From Dipteris shenzhenensis (taxonomy: Eukaryota; Polypodiophyta; Polypodiopsida; Gleicheniales): a DNA stretch of 64,000 nucleotides. Shown in pieces: positions 33,906-45,210 of this stretch. A program made the position numbers and the translations under genes. Under the pieces are notes generated by a model, which was given only the letters and a program-made list of their open reading frames with translations, did not search any database and was not told the DNA's origin. Where the stretch lies: NCBI GenBank assembly GCA_047967505.1, contig CM106541.1. One strand, given 5' to 3'. How positions within the stretch are numbered: position 1 is the first letter of the stretch; each line of letters opens with the position of its first letter.

Positions 33906-36380
33906 GGTGCAAGAAATGTAAAAGTGTCATGAAAAATCTCTATATGAATCAACTGCAAAACACTGATTGTCCCAAGTGAAATCTGAACTCTCGGTGAAGA
34001 TAGAACTCCAATATATAAAATCTGAATTGTGTTACAAGGCTTGTGGCAAATGATGTTGGGAATAGCCAAGAGGCTATACAAGGCTGAAATGATGTGCACA
34101 ATGCCGTGAAATAGCCAAATAGGCTTTACAATAATGGCATATGTGTGTGAAATCAAATCATGTGTATCTGCCCAGTGAACAATCAACAATGCCTTTGAAC
34201 AACTCTGAAGTCTGCTCACAGAACTGATGAACATCAGGTTTCAGGTAATGTGATGATGTTAGACCGTATGTGAGCATATGGACTGACTCCGAGTAGGTAC
34301 TAGTTGGGAATTTTGGGCATGGCTTAGATCGACAACTTGGGGGGATTCAAAGCATCTCCTCTATGGAAATCTGGTCTACTCTGATCTAGACCTATACCAA
34401 CTGTCGATCGATGAAAGAATAGCAAATAATTCCGTTTCTTTTGTTCTTTTTAAGTGTTGGGTCAGATGCGTCGATGTAGAGGCGAATGTGCATGTAGGAA
34501 GTGGATTTGTTGGTGAGGCTCAAAAGTGAGTCATACTTGTGCCAAAATTGCAAGTGATGTGAAGAGCATGTAAAGCATGAAAAAACAAGTGACTTTCCTT
34601 TTTGGAGCACCCTCAAATTCTTCCTGGATCAAGAGATACGACTTGATCTAGGTGGAGGGGCAAAAGGAGTGCAAATGTGCTCAATGATGATGTGCCACTA
34701 TGGGTCACATGCAGTGATAACGCGGCACTATGCCTAGCAAGAGGTGTGCCTGTGAAGCAGTGTGCTGAGGTGGCACCTGTGTTCACATGAAGTGCCTGTG
34801 GAGCATTGTGTGTGCTTGTAGAAGGTCAATGTGCCATGTGGCATTGATGAGGTGGTAGTTGATTGTTGATTGGTCAAAGTGATGATGTGGCACTTTGACT
34901 TTGACTTGCTAACCTGGCAACAAAGGTGGCACTACTGAGGTGGCATAGATGATGATGTTAGTAGATGATGTGGCTATGCTGACGTGGTAGCTGAGCTCGC
35001 AATGATGATGTGGCAGTTGAGGTGGCAGCCAATGATAGCTGGCAAATGAGGCTGATGATGTGGCATGTACACATGTCAAGATAAGGTGATGCTGATGTGG
35101 CATGTGCCATGTGTCCCTGTTGTGGATAAGGCTACCATGTGGGAGTCTGTTGATCACACCTTGGTTAGGTGAACCGTAGCTAAACCTTACCTAGGTTGAC
35201 TTAACCAACCTTATCCAACCCTTTGAGCTATGGGTGTGGTTGTGGTGAGGATGAGGGAGATGCGATGTGCCTCTATGTGGGCAGCCAGAATCTTATAGAT
35301 TCTGTCTTCTTTTGGATATCCATCGATTGAGTCATAGTGTGCGACGTGAGCTAGAGCGCTAGCTCTAGCTGGAGTTCATTGAGGCACTGGAGGTGCAAGA
35401 GCTCGGAGCTTTGGTCATAGAAGAGGCTATGGCCGACGTTGTCTTCTGATGGCTAGGAGAATCGAGGTCATCGTTTGGCAAGGCACGTTTGCAAGGCAGG
35501 TCGTTTGGAGAGCGGCCCATTGTCGGAGGAACTTTGGTTGAGTGTTGGCTTTGGAGAGCAGGTTGCTGAGCTCGTCGATGGGCTACAGGTCATTAGAGAT
35601 GGAGGAGCTATGCCGCTTGATGCTTGTTGCTGTATGGGTGCCTTGGAACATCGGGTACCATAGAGCTTTGGAGTTTGTAAGCTTGGGAAGGCGCTGATGT
35701 TTGTTGACTTGAGCCGAGAGCTCATAGCGTTGAATGTAGAAGGTTCTTTGAGCGATGGAGTTAGCCACGATATCATAGAAGAGTTGCCTAAGCATACCCA
35801 TTGGCGTAGCTATTGCAGAGGCTCTCGTAGGACGCGCTTGGTCGAGGCTCTTTAGAGCTTGGCTACGGGACTAGTCATGTGAGGTTGGTTGCCTTCTTTG
35901 ACACGGGTCTGAGGAGGCCTTTTACTTAAGTAGTTAAAGGTGTTGCCCACACGGTTGGAGTTGCAGAAGCTTGCATGGCATTGTAGAAGCATCGAGCGAT
36001 GTTTGCTTTGTGGCCTTAGAAGTGGATGGCCAATGTTGTCTTGGGAAGAGCTGTGTAGGAGCAGCCTAGTTGTGTAGGCAATTGTATGTGCAGGTGTAGC
36101 TGGTTGGCTGAGGGCCTATTGAAAAGACTCAAAGGAACCTTGTATTCCGTTGCTTTGCATAGGAGGTTAGGCTATTGTAGTCCAGGGATGAAGTAGACAA
36201 GGAGTTGTTTGAGCTCATCTTAAAACTCTCCCTCTCTCTCACAGAGGTCTCTCACACAGAGCTCCGCCGTCTTGAGTTATGTTGCACAGAGAGCTCTCCC
36301 TCTCTCTCTCTCTCAAAGTCTCACAGAGATCTCTCCCTCTCTCTCAGAGGTCTCTCACACACTTAATGAAATCCCTCAAT

Positions 36381-36439
<59 letters not shown>

Positions 36440-36620
36440 CTCTCAGCAATGAATCGAAAGAACTCTCTCTCACACAAAAGGATAGTGGATGGAAATGTAT
36501 GAGATTCATGAAAATCTCAACGAAAATTTTCTCTCACTCTACGGAAGTGAATGGAACACTCAATCTCTCTCGATATCTCTCACACTCTCAAGGATCGCAA
36601 TGCCTCAGTGGAAGGCAAGG
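33906..36620 (-). other. Copia-A 5' leader of about 2.7 kb
   Basis: Between the primer site and gag lies a long leader homologous to 51179-53482 on the + strand. It contains a GATGATGTGG-rich degenerate repeat (34830-35130) and CT microsatellites (36225-36433). No coding region is supported. Confidence 0.75.
36381..36433 (-). repeat. (CT)n microsatellite in the copia-A leader
   Basis: More than 20 CT units, flanked by shorter CT and CACA tracts from 36225. Confidence 0.9.
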
Positions 36621-36634
36621 GAGCTCTAATACCA
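36621..36634 (-). promoter_or_regulatory. Primer binding site of copia-A
   Basis: On the - strand TGGTATTAGAGCTC follows the LTR end. It matches the canonical plant initiator-Met tRNA site TGGTATCAGAGC with one mismatch. Confidence 0.85.
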
Positions 36635-36877
36635 TGACAAAATATGAAGAGGGGAGACGAGAAGAGTGGAGATGAGGAGAGAGGGCACAGCTAGAGAGCA
36701 CACCACAAATGACTAACTGTACACTAGATTTAGTTGAAAATGCAGAATATATACAACCCATTTAGGGTATTAACCCTTTCCTTTATAGCACTCTATTGGG
36801 TAAGTGCTATGCACATATGATCACATGATGGTGCTATGCACATGTGATCACATGATGTTGAGCATGAACTTTCAACA
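36635..36877 (-). mobile_element. 5' LTR of copia-A (243 bp)
   Basis: On the - strand it starts TGTTGAAAGTTCATGC and ends TTTTGTCA. It contains a direct 27-bp repeat in U3 and the CTATAAAGG TATA box. It lacks the extra telomere-like units of the 3' LTR. Confidence 0.9.
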
Positions 36878-36882
36878 CCTTG
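36878..36882 (-). repeat. Target-site duplication of copia-A, right copy
   Basis: CCTTG directly outside the 5' LTR, identical to 28510-28514. Confidence 0.9.
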
Positions 36883-37200
36883 TGGGGCCACATAGTTGGT
36901 GAAGGTTGGTGGCACAAGGATGGTTGAGGGTTCATAAGATGCCCCTCCTTGATAGCCTCTCACATCTCCTCGGCTAGGGTATTGTCCTAGGATGTCCCTC
37001 ATCCATGGGTCTTCATCATCCATGTGTTCCCATTGAGGGTTCCTTGCAAAGGAGGAGGGTCTTGGGTCCACAAATGTGGTTTCAATCCTCCCTGTCTACA
37101 TTTTAGGAGTTGTTTGTTGGTTGACCTTCCCTTCCCACTGACATGTCGGCGAAGGGGTTCTCCATGTCTATCAACTCTATGCAGCCTAAACGTCCAAACA
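36883..37200 (-). pseudogene. gag: Gypsy gag, upstream part
   Basis: On the - strand an ATG near 37200 starts MFGRLGCIELIDMENPF. A stop follows near 37091, and the frame from 37071 gives DPRPSSFARNPQWEHMDDED up to the copia-A insertion. Joining across the insertion at CCTTG restores continuity into the Pro-rich stretch beyond 28509, which supports interruption of one gag gene. Confidence 0.65.
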
Positions 37201-38220
37201 TGTTGGAGAATGTACCTCTTTACCTGAATGCTACAGAAGGAGCAACCGAGTTGGGAGAGGCCATACTAGTGAAGGGGGCTTCAGAAGCCCTTGGACCCGA
37301 GGGGTCTTGCATCACCTTGTCCAAGCTCTCCGTCTCGTCAGAGCTAGATGTATCCTCCTATCGGGGTCCTATTATGGAGTGGGAGCTAGGAATTGAGCTT
37401 CTGGATTAGACTGACTAGGGCAAAAGGGGCTGAGCATAGCTCAAAGCACTGTCTTCAGGCATGAGATCCTTGGACAAAATTCTTCTGGATCGCAAGTGCA
37501 TGTATGAGACCTCTAATAGGGCACACTCAGGCTAAACTGTTATTCTTTAATTTTTTTTGTACTACCCCAGAGATATCCCCATGGTCATAGGGATAGCACT
37601 ATGGCAACAGTCGTAGGGATAGCTTAACGCACCAGTCGATGGGAGACCAATATAACAACGGGCGGCAGAATAGTGCCTTAAGTGCTGGTCGGTGGGATAG
37701 GTAGTGCCATGTAGGATGTAGGTGGTATCCCCATGGTCGTAGGGATGAGCTAAGACAATGGTCAGAGGGATAACAGGGTCGGTGTTTTTGTGCTAGCGGG
37801 ATGATATACTACCTAGTCTACCTATTCAATGCAAAAAAGTTGAAAGAAAAACAAATTTTGAGTGCCAAAACAAAATATTTCTTGAGGGGTGACTGTTAAC
37901 ACACAAAACAACTTTGAAATTTAGCTTGATTCTTCATTCTTGGTTGTTTTTTGTGAGATTTGACAACATACACACCTTAGCAATCTAAGAAATTGCCTTC
38001 CTATCATCTCAAAACTCAAACAAACCTAAAAAACAAGCTTCTTAAGCTAAAAAATGTCTACAACATGAAATGAAAGTTTTTCATCTCTTTTCCTTCCAAA
38101 TCACACTTCCTTCCTTGTTCCTCAACTAAAACTCCACTAACAAAGCTCATAGTTAAGCTTGAAGCCTTGTGCAATGGGTAGATTATGAAAGAAAGCAAGT
38201 GCAAATGCAAAATCATACCT
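37201..38220 (-). other. Gypsy leader region
   Basis: Non-coding DNA between the gypsy primer site and gag. It includes several imperfect direct copies of a GTCGTAGGGATAGC word (37560-37790). No gene is supported. Confidence 0.55.
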
Positions 38221-38242
38221 CCATGCCCTAGCAACAGTGCCA
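38221..38242 (-). promoter_or_regulatory. Primer binding site of the gypsy element
   Basis: On the - strand TGGCACTGTTGCTAGGG lies 3-4 bp after the LTR end. It is a diverged form of TGGCGCCGTTGCCGGGG, complementary to the 3' end of plant tRNA-Asp. That site is used by Athila/Tat-type gypsy elements. Confidence 0.7.
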
Positions 38243-38246
38243 AAAA

Positions 38247-39134
38247 TGTGTAGCCTTGATGGTGACTCATGTGTCGTGGGATGTTGAAGGGATGCCATTG
38301 GATCCTCCACTCCAAGCTACTTCCTTGTGAGAGCAATGCAAGCATAAGCCGTCCACTTATGTCATGCAAGTGGCTTCCGAATTGTCGTAGTGTGTTTCCA
38401 TGAGAGAAAGAGGGAAAGGGGAGAGGGAAGAAGAGAGGGGAGAAGGGAGGGAGAAGAAGAAGGGGAAGAGAGGGTGAAGGGAGATGGAGTGGCAAATACA
38501 AAGGCACTAAGAAGGAGACAAGATAATACCCAAAGACACTCTTGAAAGAAAAGAGGGAGCTTGTATTCCAAACTTGTGCATACACAACAATGAAGAACAA
38601 AGTCAACCATTTGGCCTTTTATACAAGTCACCTTTTGAAGGGAGGGCCAACCCTTTTCCTTTTACCACTATCCCTTTCTTTACATTAAAAGGGTCTTGGC
38701 CCATGGGGTGCTAAGGCATATTTTCTATCCTTTCCATCGCTCCCCTATTGTTCCATTCCTTGTGTTGGAAATAGCACTTGTGTTAACCATATTAGAGTGC
38801 TAAATGGCTCTTGTGTTAGCCTCGAGCCTCCGAGGCCAAAAATATTTGGGGCTCAAACCCCTTGTATGAGGCTCAAAACTTGGAGTGGCTAGGCGGATCT
38901 TGGGCTACTTGCGGCTTGACCCCCATGAGGCACATAACCACACTTAACCACATTTTGTGGCAATTTGCAACTGGAATCTACAACCAGTGATTGTTTGGGT
39001 CCTTGGGGCTCAAACTCCCTAAGCTTGTGCTGTCCTCCTTCCATGGATGCAACCGTTGAAGTAAATCATGAAGCCTAATCACCTCTAATCACGTTTACCC
39101 TACATTCAGCGAGTGTACTCCATGGATGTCAACA
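38247..39134 (-). mobile_element. 5' LTR of the gypsy element (888 bp), copy 2
   Basis: On the - strand it starts TGTTGACATCCATGGAG and ends GGCTACACA. It is homologous to 3313-4504 in inverted orientation. A TATA box lies at 38616-38623, and a GA-rich tract (CT-rich on the - strand) at 38400-38480. LINE coding sequence begins directly at 39135. Confidence 0.85.
38616..38623 (-). promoter_or_regulatory. LTR TATA box
   Basis: TATAAAAG on the - strand, in the block conserved with 4123-4130. Confidence 0.55.
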
Positions 39135-41516
39135 AAATGCGTCAATGTTTTTTGTCTTGCCTTAGGGTCTAGAATGAACCTTTAAAAAGCTAGCATTTTC
39201 GGTAGTAGGAACCCGCCGCCTCACTTCTTGGTTAGTAAAGGCTACAGAGAAATAAAAAAATGAGAAGTCTACAGACTCTTAAGCATCCCCATGGGATTTG
39301 GATGCTCAATGAAGGACATATGGGATTGGGTGATTGATCGACTCAAAGACAAGATAAACAGATGGCAAAGTCTCCAATCGACGCTAGCCATAAGGAAATT
39401 TGTATTAAACCACTACATCTATCCTTTTGTTTATCTCCAGTTGGGCTCCTATAGGAAAGAATTTGATTCAAATCAATAGAATTTTTAGATCTTTTCTATG
39501 GGGAGGTGATGTAGACCATCATAAGGTTTCCAAGGTAAAGTGGATTTTCTGCACGATGCCAAAAGAATTATGAGGTCTAGAGATTGTAGATGTGGGAAAA
39601 TTCTCTGCTAGATTTATGGGGCAATGGATCTTAAAAGTGTTGAAAGATCCAGACTCAACTTGGGCCACACTGATACTTAGAAATATTAGCAGAGTCAAGC
39701 TTTGCGGGTGCAAACACTGGCAACACGTCCCAGTGGGTACTGTTCTTTTTGATAGAGAAGAATGTGTCACAAAAGGATCAGATCTTTGGAAGGGTATGTG
39801 GGTAGCTTGGGAATCAATGAGACATTACATTAGATGGAAGGGGTTCTCAAGGAAGACTGGCACCTTCTACATGAAGGATTCAATTTGGTTTTCTTTGATC
39901 TGGCCATACACAATATTACGAGATGAGACTATCAAAGATGCTATGAGACTCAACAAAAAAGGAATCCGTGTTTGGGAGGACATGTGGAATAGAGAGAAAG
40001 GGGATTGGCTAGATAACACAACACTGACGATCAGGTTTTGACTTAATAGATTTGATTTGTTGTTGCTATAGGAGAGACAGAGGCTGTGGACCAGGAACTC
40101 TCATCTGTGGATGGGCAGAACACTACACCAGAGAATTTAGATGGGTAGGTTAAAATCAACTACCCCCAGTCCCTATCTGGGTTGAAGGCCAAGAGGAACT
40201 GATCAAAAAGCTTAATTTGAAATGGTGCAAGAGAGATTCAGAAGTTGTGTGGACTAGAATATTTTCAAAAGTCTAGAATAAGGGCATCCCAGAGAGAGAC
40301 ATGCTTACTTGCTTTGGCTAATTCTCCATCAAGGAGTCTGGACAACCAAGAAAGCTTTAAGAATTGGACAAGGAGATGGATTTTGCCAATGGTCCTACAA
40401 AGAGCTTGAAGACATTCCTCACCTCTTCCTCAACTATAGCTCTTCTAGATCTCTGTGGGATACTGTGTACAAACAACTCCTTTTTTCCATTCAATTACAA
40501 GTATCTATTTCTAGGGGACACCTCGAGTAGAGCCTCATCAAACTGGAATGTCTTTTGTAGCTCTATGATTTGGAACATTTGGGTTCAAAGGTGCAATAAA
40601 CTCTTTAACAATGTTCATGTGGACGTTAATGAGATTTTGGTGAATTTATGGATGAACACAGGAACAAGGAGATAACCTCTAGAAGATCAAACAACTCCAT
40701 CTATAGGTGCAAGAGTACTTCAAGAAGGAGGAAAAGTTGTCTAAAGATGAAGCTACACTACTGGCATAGGCGCAATCCATGGTGGACAAGGAGACACCAG
40801 AGGATGAGGTGCCTAATCGCATGCTCCAACAACAACTTCAAGCAGCCGCCTCCGAGACACCCACAAATAATTTGCCCCCCCATCCCTCCATCTCCTCTCA
40901 AATTCTCCCCATTGGTTCCGCCTCCTCTCCTATTCCAAATCCACCTAGTTTTTTTAGTGTATAGTCGCCCTGTATAGTCGCCCTCTGCACCCCTCCCCCC
41001 CACAAAAACTTGCAATCGTGTATCCCCACCCTCTTCTAAGCAAACTTTCAAAAGATTGGTGCCTAGGTTCGACCCATCAAGCACCACTTACAAGCTTCTA
41101 CATGAAGAGATGATTTGTATTTCTAAACGTAGAACAAAGAACACTGGCCCCCATCCTTTCATCCTGAGTACAATTGTTCTCAAGGTTACGTCACACTGCA
41201 TGTCAAAAGAGGAGCCTTTGGAAGAGGAAACTTGATTTTTTTTTAATGCTTAGTGTTCCATCATACTTCTATTCTATAGGTTTACCGCTTCGGGTTTTTT
41301 TGATACACTGTTCCTGCGTTTGCAATAGTTTCCCTAATGGTTTTGTTAGCTACAGTATTTCATCTAGCATGCTATAGCCTTTTAGTACTCAGACAATGCT
41401 TTGTGATATCTTGTTAAGTATACCCTCCATTGTATTTCCCAGGGGTATGTTCAGAGAAGCTGTATAACTTGACAATTTGGTATTATTAATATAAAACCTC
41501 ATTTTTGGAAAAAAAA
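39135..41516 (+). mobile_element. L1-type LINE, 3' half of ORF2 to poly(A)
   Basis: Decayed coding on the + strand gives the C-terminal end of a LINE reverse transcriptase, from LGSRMNL near 39172, through YRLLSIPMGFGCS (near 39275) and INRWQSLQSTLAIRKFVLNH. A linker follows (VKWIFCTMP, LEIVDVGKFSARFMGQW, to about 40040). The zf-RVT region (HLFLNYSSSRSLWD) lies near 40420-40470. A Gln-rich tail runs to about 40960, then non-coding 3' sequence ends in eight A at 41509-41516. Many stops and shifts are present. The 5' side is cut exactly at the gypsy LTR. Confidence 0.85.
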
Positions 41517-42186
41517 GTAATTCAATTCTCCACTTCATAATATTCCGCCTCAAGGTGCAAGACCATATGCCCACATTAAAGTGTTCTAGAAGAACGTGAA
41601 GAAACTCTATGCATCCATTCCGTAGCAATATCAGAGCGGTGCATGGAGCATGGGAGAGAGCGATGCATGGAGCATGTGTGAGGGAGAGAGGGCTATGGCA
41701 CACCTAGCTAGGGCATGATGCCTAAATTTGAAACCCACCCAACCCCCTTCTCCTCACAAAATTTAATCTCCCCTTACCCTTTACCCCCCTTCAAAAATTA
41801 AACTCCCCTTACTGCCTTACCCTCTAAAATTACATCCACCCCAAATTCTTCCCTCCCTAGGAACCCTATGAAATTTTCTCCCCCACTTAAATTTGACCCC
41901 CCCTCTTTTGAATTTTTACCCCCGTAAAAGTTTTACCACTCCCATAAAAATTTAGTTTCCATTACATTTTGAATTTAGGTTTCCATCTTCCCCCTTTTTT
42001 TTAAGTTTGACCATTCACATATTATAATTTTTTGAAATTTTTGGTCGGACGTAATTTAGATCCATTGTTTTAATTTAACGCTTCTAATTTAGGTTGTACG
42101 TTTTTGATTACACATTGGTCAAATCCACATGATCAAATTGATCGAAGGTCTAAGCCAAAATGAGTAGAAATGGTTTCCTATGTTTT
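41517..42186. other. Non-coding, C-rich then AT-rich
   Basis: Runs such as CCCCTTACCCTTTACCCCCC dominate 41740-41940. No gene is supported. Confidence 0.55.
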
Positions 42187-42374
42187 CAAATTGACCTAAG
42201 GTCGATTTGCAACATGATGCAAGAGATTTGAGGAAGGCACACAACCCCCACACCCCAACATAGACACAAACACACATGCCATTGATTCAAAATTGATCTT
42301 GGGTCAACTTCATAGCTCAAAGGACATGGTGATGAAAATGTACACCTCATATGCATGAGCCTGCACACACATTT

Positions 42375-42391
42375 AGAATTGAGAATATGTG
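42375..42391 (+). repeat. 17-bp target duplication, left copy
   Basis: AGAATTGAGAATATGTG, identical to 43704-43720. Confidence 0.92.
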
Positions 42392-43703
42392 CTCTAGCTC
42401 TTCTCCCTTCTTTTCTCCCTTTTCTTCTTCTTCTGTGCTCCCACTCCTAGCTGGGCTGAACTCCATGGCTGAGACTAGGGGGTTAGATTCTAGCTTGGAG
42501 TCGCCGTCAAGCTGATCTTACTCAAGAATAACTTTAGGAGCTCCCCCCTTTCCGTTTCTCACATTCAAGAAAAGTTCTGCTAGGCTGCTTCTCCAAAGTG
42601 GTTTAGTTACAGACAAAGAATCAAGCATAACTTTTCGAGGTTTACTCGGATTACTTCAATGTAAAAGAAAATTTTGTTCCTTAGAAGCTAAGCTACAGAT
42701 TTTTCTTCTAGGTTAAAGTCAGATTCTATTTCATTTGCACAATATTAGCATTGCAAATAAGGGGGGTATTGGCAGTCTGTCATTTTTTCAATGAGTGATA
42801 GAGAAACCAAAAAGAAGCCTTCCTATGCTGCAACAATAGCATCATCTTTGCCCAATACTAGGCAGAATGAAGTCATCCTCCTTCAACAGTAGGTTAACAT
42901 TCTCAAGAAGGAGAATATGAGGAGAATATGGAGCTAAAAGACAGGTTCCAAAAGCTAGAAGAGAGAGTGAAAAGTGTTGAGCTCAAACTCAACAATCCTA
43001 TCCCTAATGTAGTTTTAGATGAGGAGCTAGTCTCTACTAAGAGTGAAGAGTTACACAAGATGCTTAAGGGAGAGATTCAAGAGAATTTTAAAGGAGAAAT
43101 AAAGAGCTGTTTAGGTACATTGGTCCAAAAGGAAGTAAAGGAGCAAGATGAAAGATAGCTCAACTCAAAGAAAATAAGGATTGGAGGCCTACCTGAGACA
43201 ATTGGAATGTAGTAGAAGATAGTGGGAGTGAGACCTTCGAAAAACTTAGCACATATCTACCAGGAATTGAGTGGGGAGATGTAGAATTTGACATTGGACA
43301 TGAAGGAGCTCACACAATTCTCACTTTTGGAACAAGAGAGGAAAGAATACAGATCCTTAGACAAATCTAACAAGTTGAAAGGACTTCCAGTGTGGATTGC
43401 AGAGGAACTTACAAAAACTCAGCTAAAGAGTAAAGCCTCAGAGCTTGCAAAGGTGAAGATGGCTAGAAAGGAAGGCAAATGGGTTGTCTACCGAGATGGC
43501 AAGGCATTGATCAAAGACTTCAAAGCAAAACCAATAGACCGTCAGTCTATAGCTAATGTATGATCTTCATTTGCTCTCCCTTTTCTATTTTGGTTGGTTT
43601 CTCAGATGTACTGGTGGAACCCGTTGTAATTGGAACTTTATGTGATTATCAGTCTCTTGAGACATATTATAAAAACTACTACTTTTTTTTGCCCAAAAAC
43701 AAA
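42392..43703 (+). mobile_element. ORF1-only LINE-type retroelement
   Basis: A 1312-bp insertion is bounded by a perfect 17-bp target duplication and ends in an A-rich tail (CCCAAAAACAAA). It encodes only an ORF1-type protein. There is no endonuclease or reverse transcriptase. Its insertion splits the palindrome array. Confidence 0.88.
42791..43563 (+). pseudogene. LINE ORF1p-like RNA-binding protein, frameshifted
   Basis: ATG at 42791 starts MSDRETKKKPSYAATIASSL. A stop lies at 42890. An 11-bp tandem duplication (GAGAATATGAG at 42911-42921, repeated at 42922) then shifts the frame. A coiled-coil stretch follows (MELKDRFQKLEERVKSVEL, 42928-43158). The RRM-like middle is spread over two frames (RIGGLPE near 43169; GSETFEKLSTYLPG near 43230; HTILTFGTREERIQIL near 43310). 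The C-terminal part (LPVWIAEELTKTQLKSKA, GKWVVYRDGKALIKDF) ends at 43563. Order and motifs match L1-class ORF1 proteins, which bind element RNA. At least three lesions make it non-functional. Confidence 0.8.
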
Positions 43704-43720
43704 AGAATTGAGAATATGTG
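43704..43720 (+). repeat. 17-bp target duplication, right copy
   Basis: Identical to 42375-42391, directly after the A-rich tail. Confidence 0.92.
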
Positions 43721-44936
43721 GTGAAGACAATAATGGAACCAAAGATTGCAAATTGACCTTGGGTTGATTTCAAAACTTTGACCATGTGATATTCACACAT
43801 ACATGTGTGCACAGAAACATACACGTATAAAATTAAGGATACGTAGTGATGACAACCATGGGACTAAAGATTGCAAATCGACCTTAGGTCGATTTTGAAA
43901 ATGAAAATGTGCAATCTTCCTAGATGACACACTAGTGCACACTCAATTTTTATTGGCTGGAGTTTTGCTTGTTTTATTTATTCAAATTGAGCTAAGGTTG
44001 ATTTCCAATGATGTGAAGAGCAATCGGAAAGGCACACAGCCCCCACACTCTGACCTAGACACACACATAGCAAGGGATTGCAAATCAACCTCGAGTCAAT
44101 TTTAAATCGGGAAGGATGTGGTAATGAGAATAACATCACTTCTCAAATCGACCCAAGGTCCGTTTGCAATATCTTAGAAGGTAAATCCTAGCCATTGTGT
44201 TCAACGACATGTGATTTCATTTCTCAAATCGACCTGAGGTCAATTTTTGGTGTGTGTGGAGGTGCCTTGGAGTGTGTTTGTGTAAAATCCATGAAGTGCG
44301 AATCAACCCAAGGTCGATTTAGGGACTTAAAAAAATTTTGAATGAATGTGTTTGTGTGTGCATGAGTGAATACCAAACCGAACAAGGGTCAATTTGCAAA
44401 GCATGACCATTGTGTTCAACACCCTACTTTTCAAATCTACCTGAGGTCAATTTTATAGTTTGTATGGGTGTGTCTTAGGATCCATGTGTGTGTGTCTGGT
44501 TGATGGCTAAGAATGTGTTTGTGTATGTGTGTGTGTACTATGTGAGTAATCTTCAAATCGAACTAGGGTTGATCTGCAAAGTTTTGCACCCGCGTGAGAG
44601 ACATCGATCACCAACATCCATGAAGTGCAAATTGACTTGATGTCCATTTGGAAACTCAAAACATCTTCAAAAGGTGTTTGTGTGTGTGAGTGATCATCAA
44701 AATCAACCTAGGGTTGATTTGCAAAGCTTTCCAATTTTGTTTGAAACCCAACTTCTCATTTTTGTGTTTGACCTAAGGTCCATTTTTGTGTTTTAGTTGA
44801 GAAAGTGACACCACCTTCAAGTCTGTGGGCATGCACATACTAAGGTCCAGTTTTGTATCTTAGAATGTGTGTGCGTGTTTTAAAAATAGAAACCTATTAA
44901 CAACATGACACACGATGCTCAGATAAAGGTGGATAA

Positions 44937-45078
44937 AAACATTTTTTATTATTATATGGATGCTCATAACATATGAGTACAACTGGTACAAAACATTGTA
45001 CTAGTTGGATAAAACCTTTTTATATTATTATATGGATGCACATAATATATGAGTACAACTAGTACAAAACAATGTCGA
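44937..45078 (+). repeat. Tandem duplication, period 76 bp
   Basis: Two copies contain TATTATTATATGGATGC and then GAGTACAACT-GTACAAAACA. They differ by a few bases. Confidence 0.85.
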
Positions 45079-45120
45079 ATCCATCCAGTAGCCTAGATTC
45101 TGAGGTCGGGGTCCACTTAC

Positions 45121-45123
<3 letters not shown>

Positions 45124-45208
<85 letters not shown>
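45124..45208 (+). repeat. (GT)n-(GA)n microsatellite
   Basis: About 20 GT units pass into about 18 GA units. The same GT-to-GA transition recurs at 45585-45650 in the duplicated unit. Confidence 0.93.

Positions 45209-45210
<2 letters not shown>

Larger units (their letters stand above)
28515..36877 (-). mobile_element. Full-length Ty1/copia retrotransposon copia-A
   Basis: The element has two LTRs (36877-36635 and 28770-28515 on the - strand), an initiator-Met-type primer site, a long leader, and gag, protease, integrase, reverse transcriptase and RNase H in copia order. A perfect 5-bp target duplication CCTTG flanks it. Total length is 8363 bp including a 796-bp inserted element. It sits inside the gag frame of the gypsy element on the same strand. 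The LTRs differ at many positions plus a 13-bp indel, so the insertion is not recent. Confidence 0.95.
27057..39134 (-). mobile_element. Ty3/gypsy retrotransposon hosting nested insertions
   Basis: Read on the - strand, the element starts with a 5' LTR (39134-38247), a tRNA-Asp-like primer site and a leader. A gag frame follows, split by copia-A. After the gag zinc-knuckle region it ends at 27057, where the 3' LTR of copia-B begins. No reverse transcriptase, integrase or 3' LTR of this element is visible, so its 3' part is lost or lies outside. Its LTR family also occurs at 3313-4504 in the other orientation. Confidence 0.8.
42187..44860 (+). repeat. Array of about 16 palindromic motifs
   Basis: A roughly 23-bp palindrome, CAAATCGACC-n-AGGTCGATTTG, recurs with variants. 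Copies start at 42187, 42288, 43749, 43874, 43983, 44081, 44144, 44225, 44299, 44374, 44432, 44554, 44638, 44698, 44764 and 44842 (the last is a half copy). Spacing is about 65-130 bp once the inserted LINE is removed. The DNA between copies is GT-rich and varies. The copy at 43874 is close to a perfect palindrome. It is not a CRISPR. The array ends beside the tandemly duplicated transposase-like gene. Confidence 0.85.

Noticed and set aside
38058-38606. 182-codon - strand frame
   Set aside because: It lies across the gypsy LTR, primer site and leader. The coding look comes from the CT-rich tract.
40758-41087. 109-codon - strand frame
   Set aside because: Opposite the Gln/Pro-rich LINE tail, which has the better coding context.
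42187-44860. CRISPR-like array of short repeats and spacers
   Set aside because: This is plant-type DNA, repeats are diverged palindromes with irregular spacing, and there are no cas genes.
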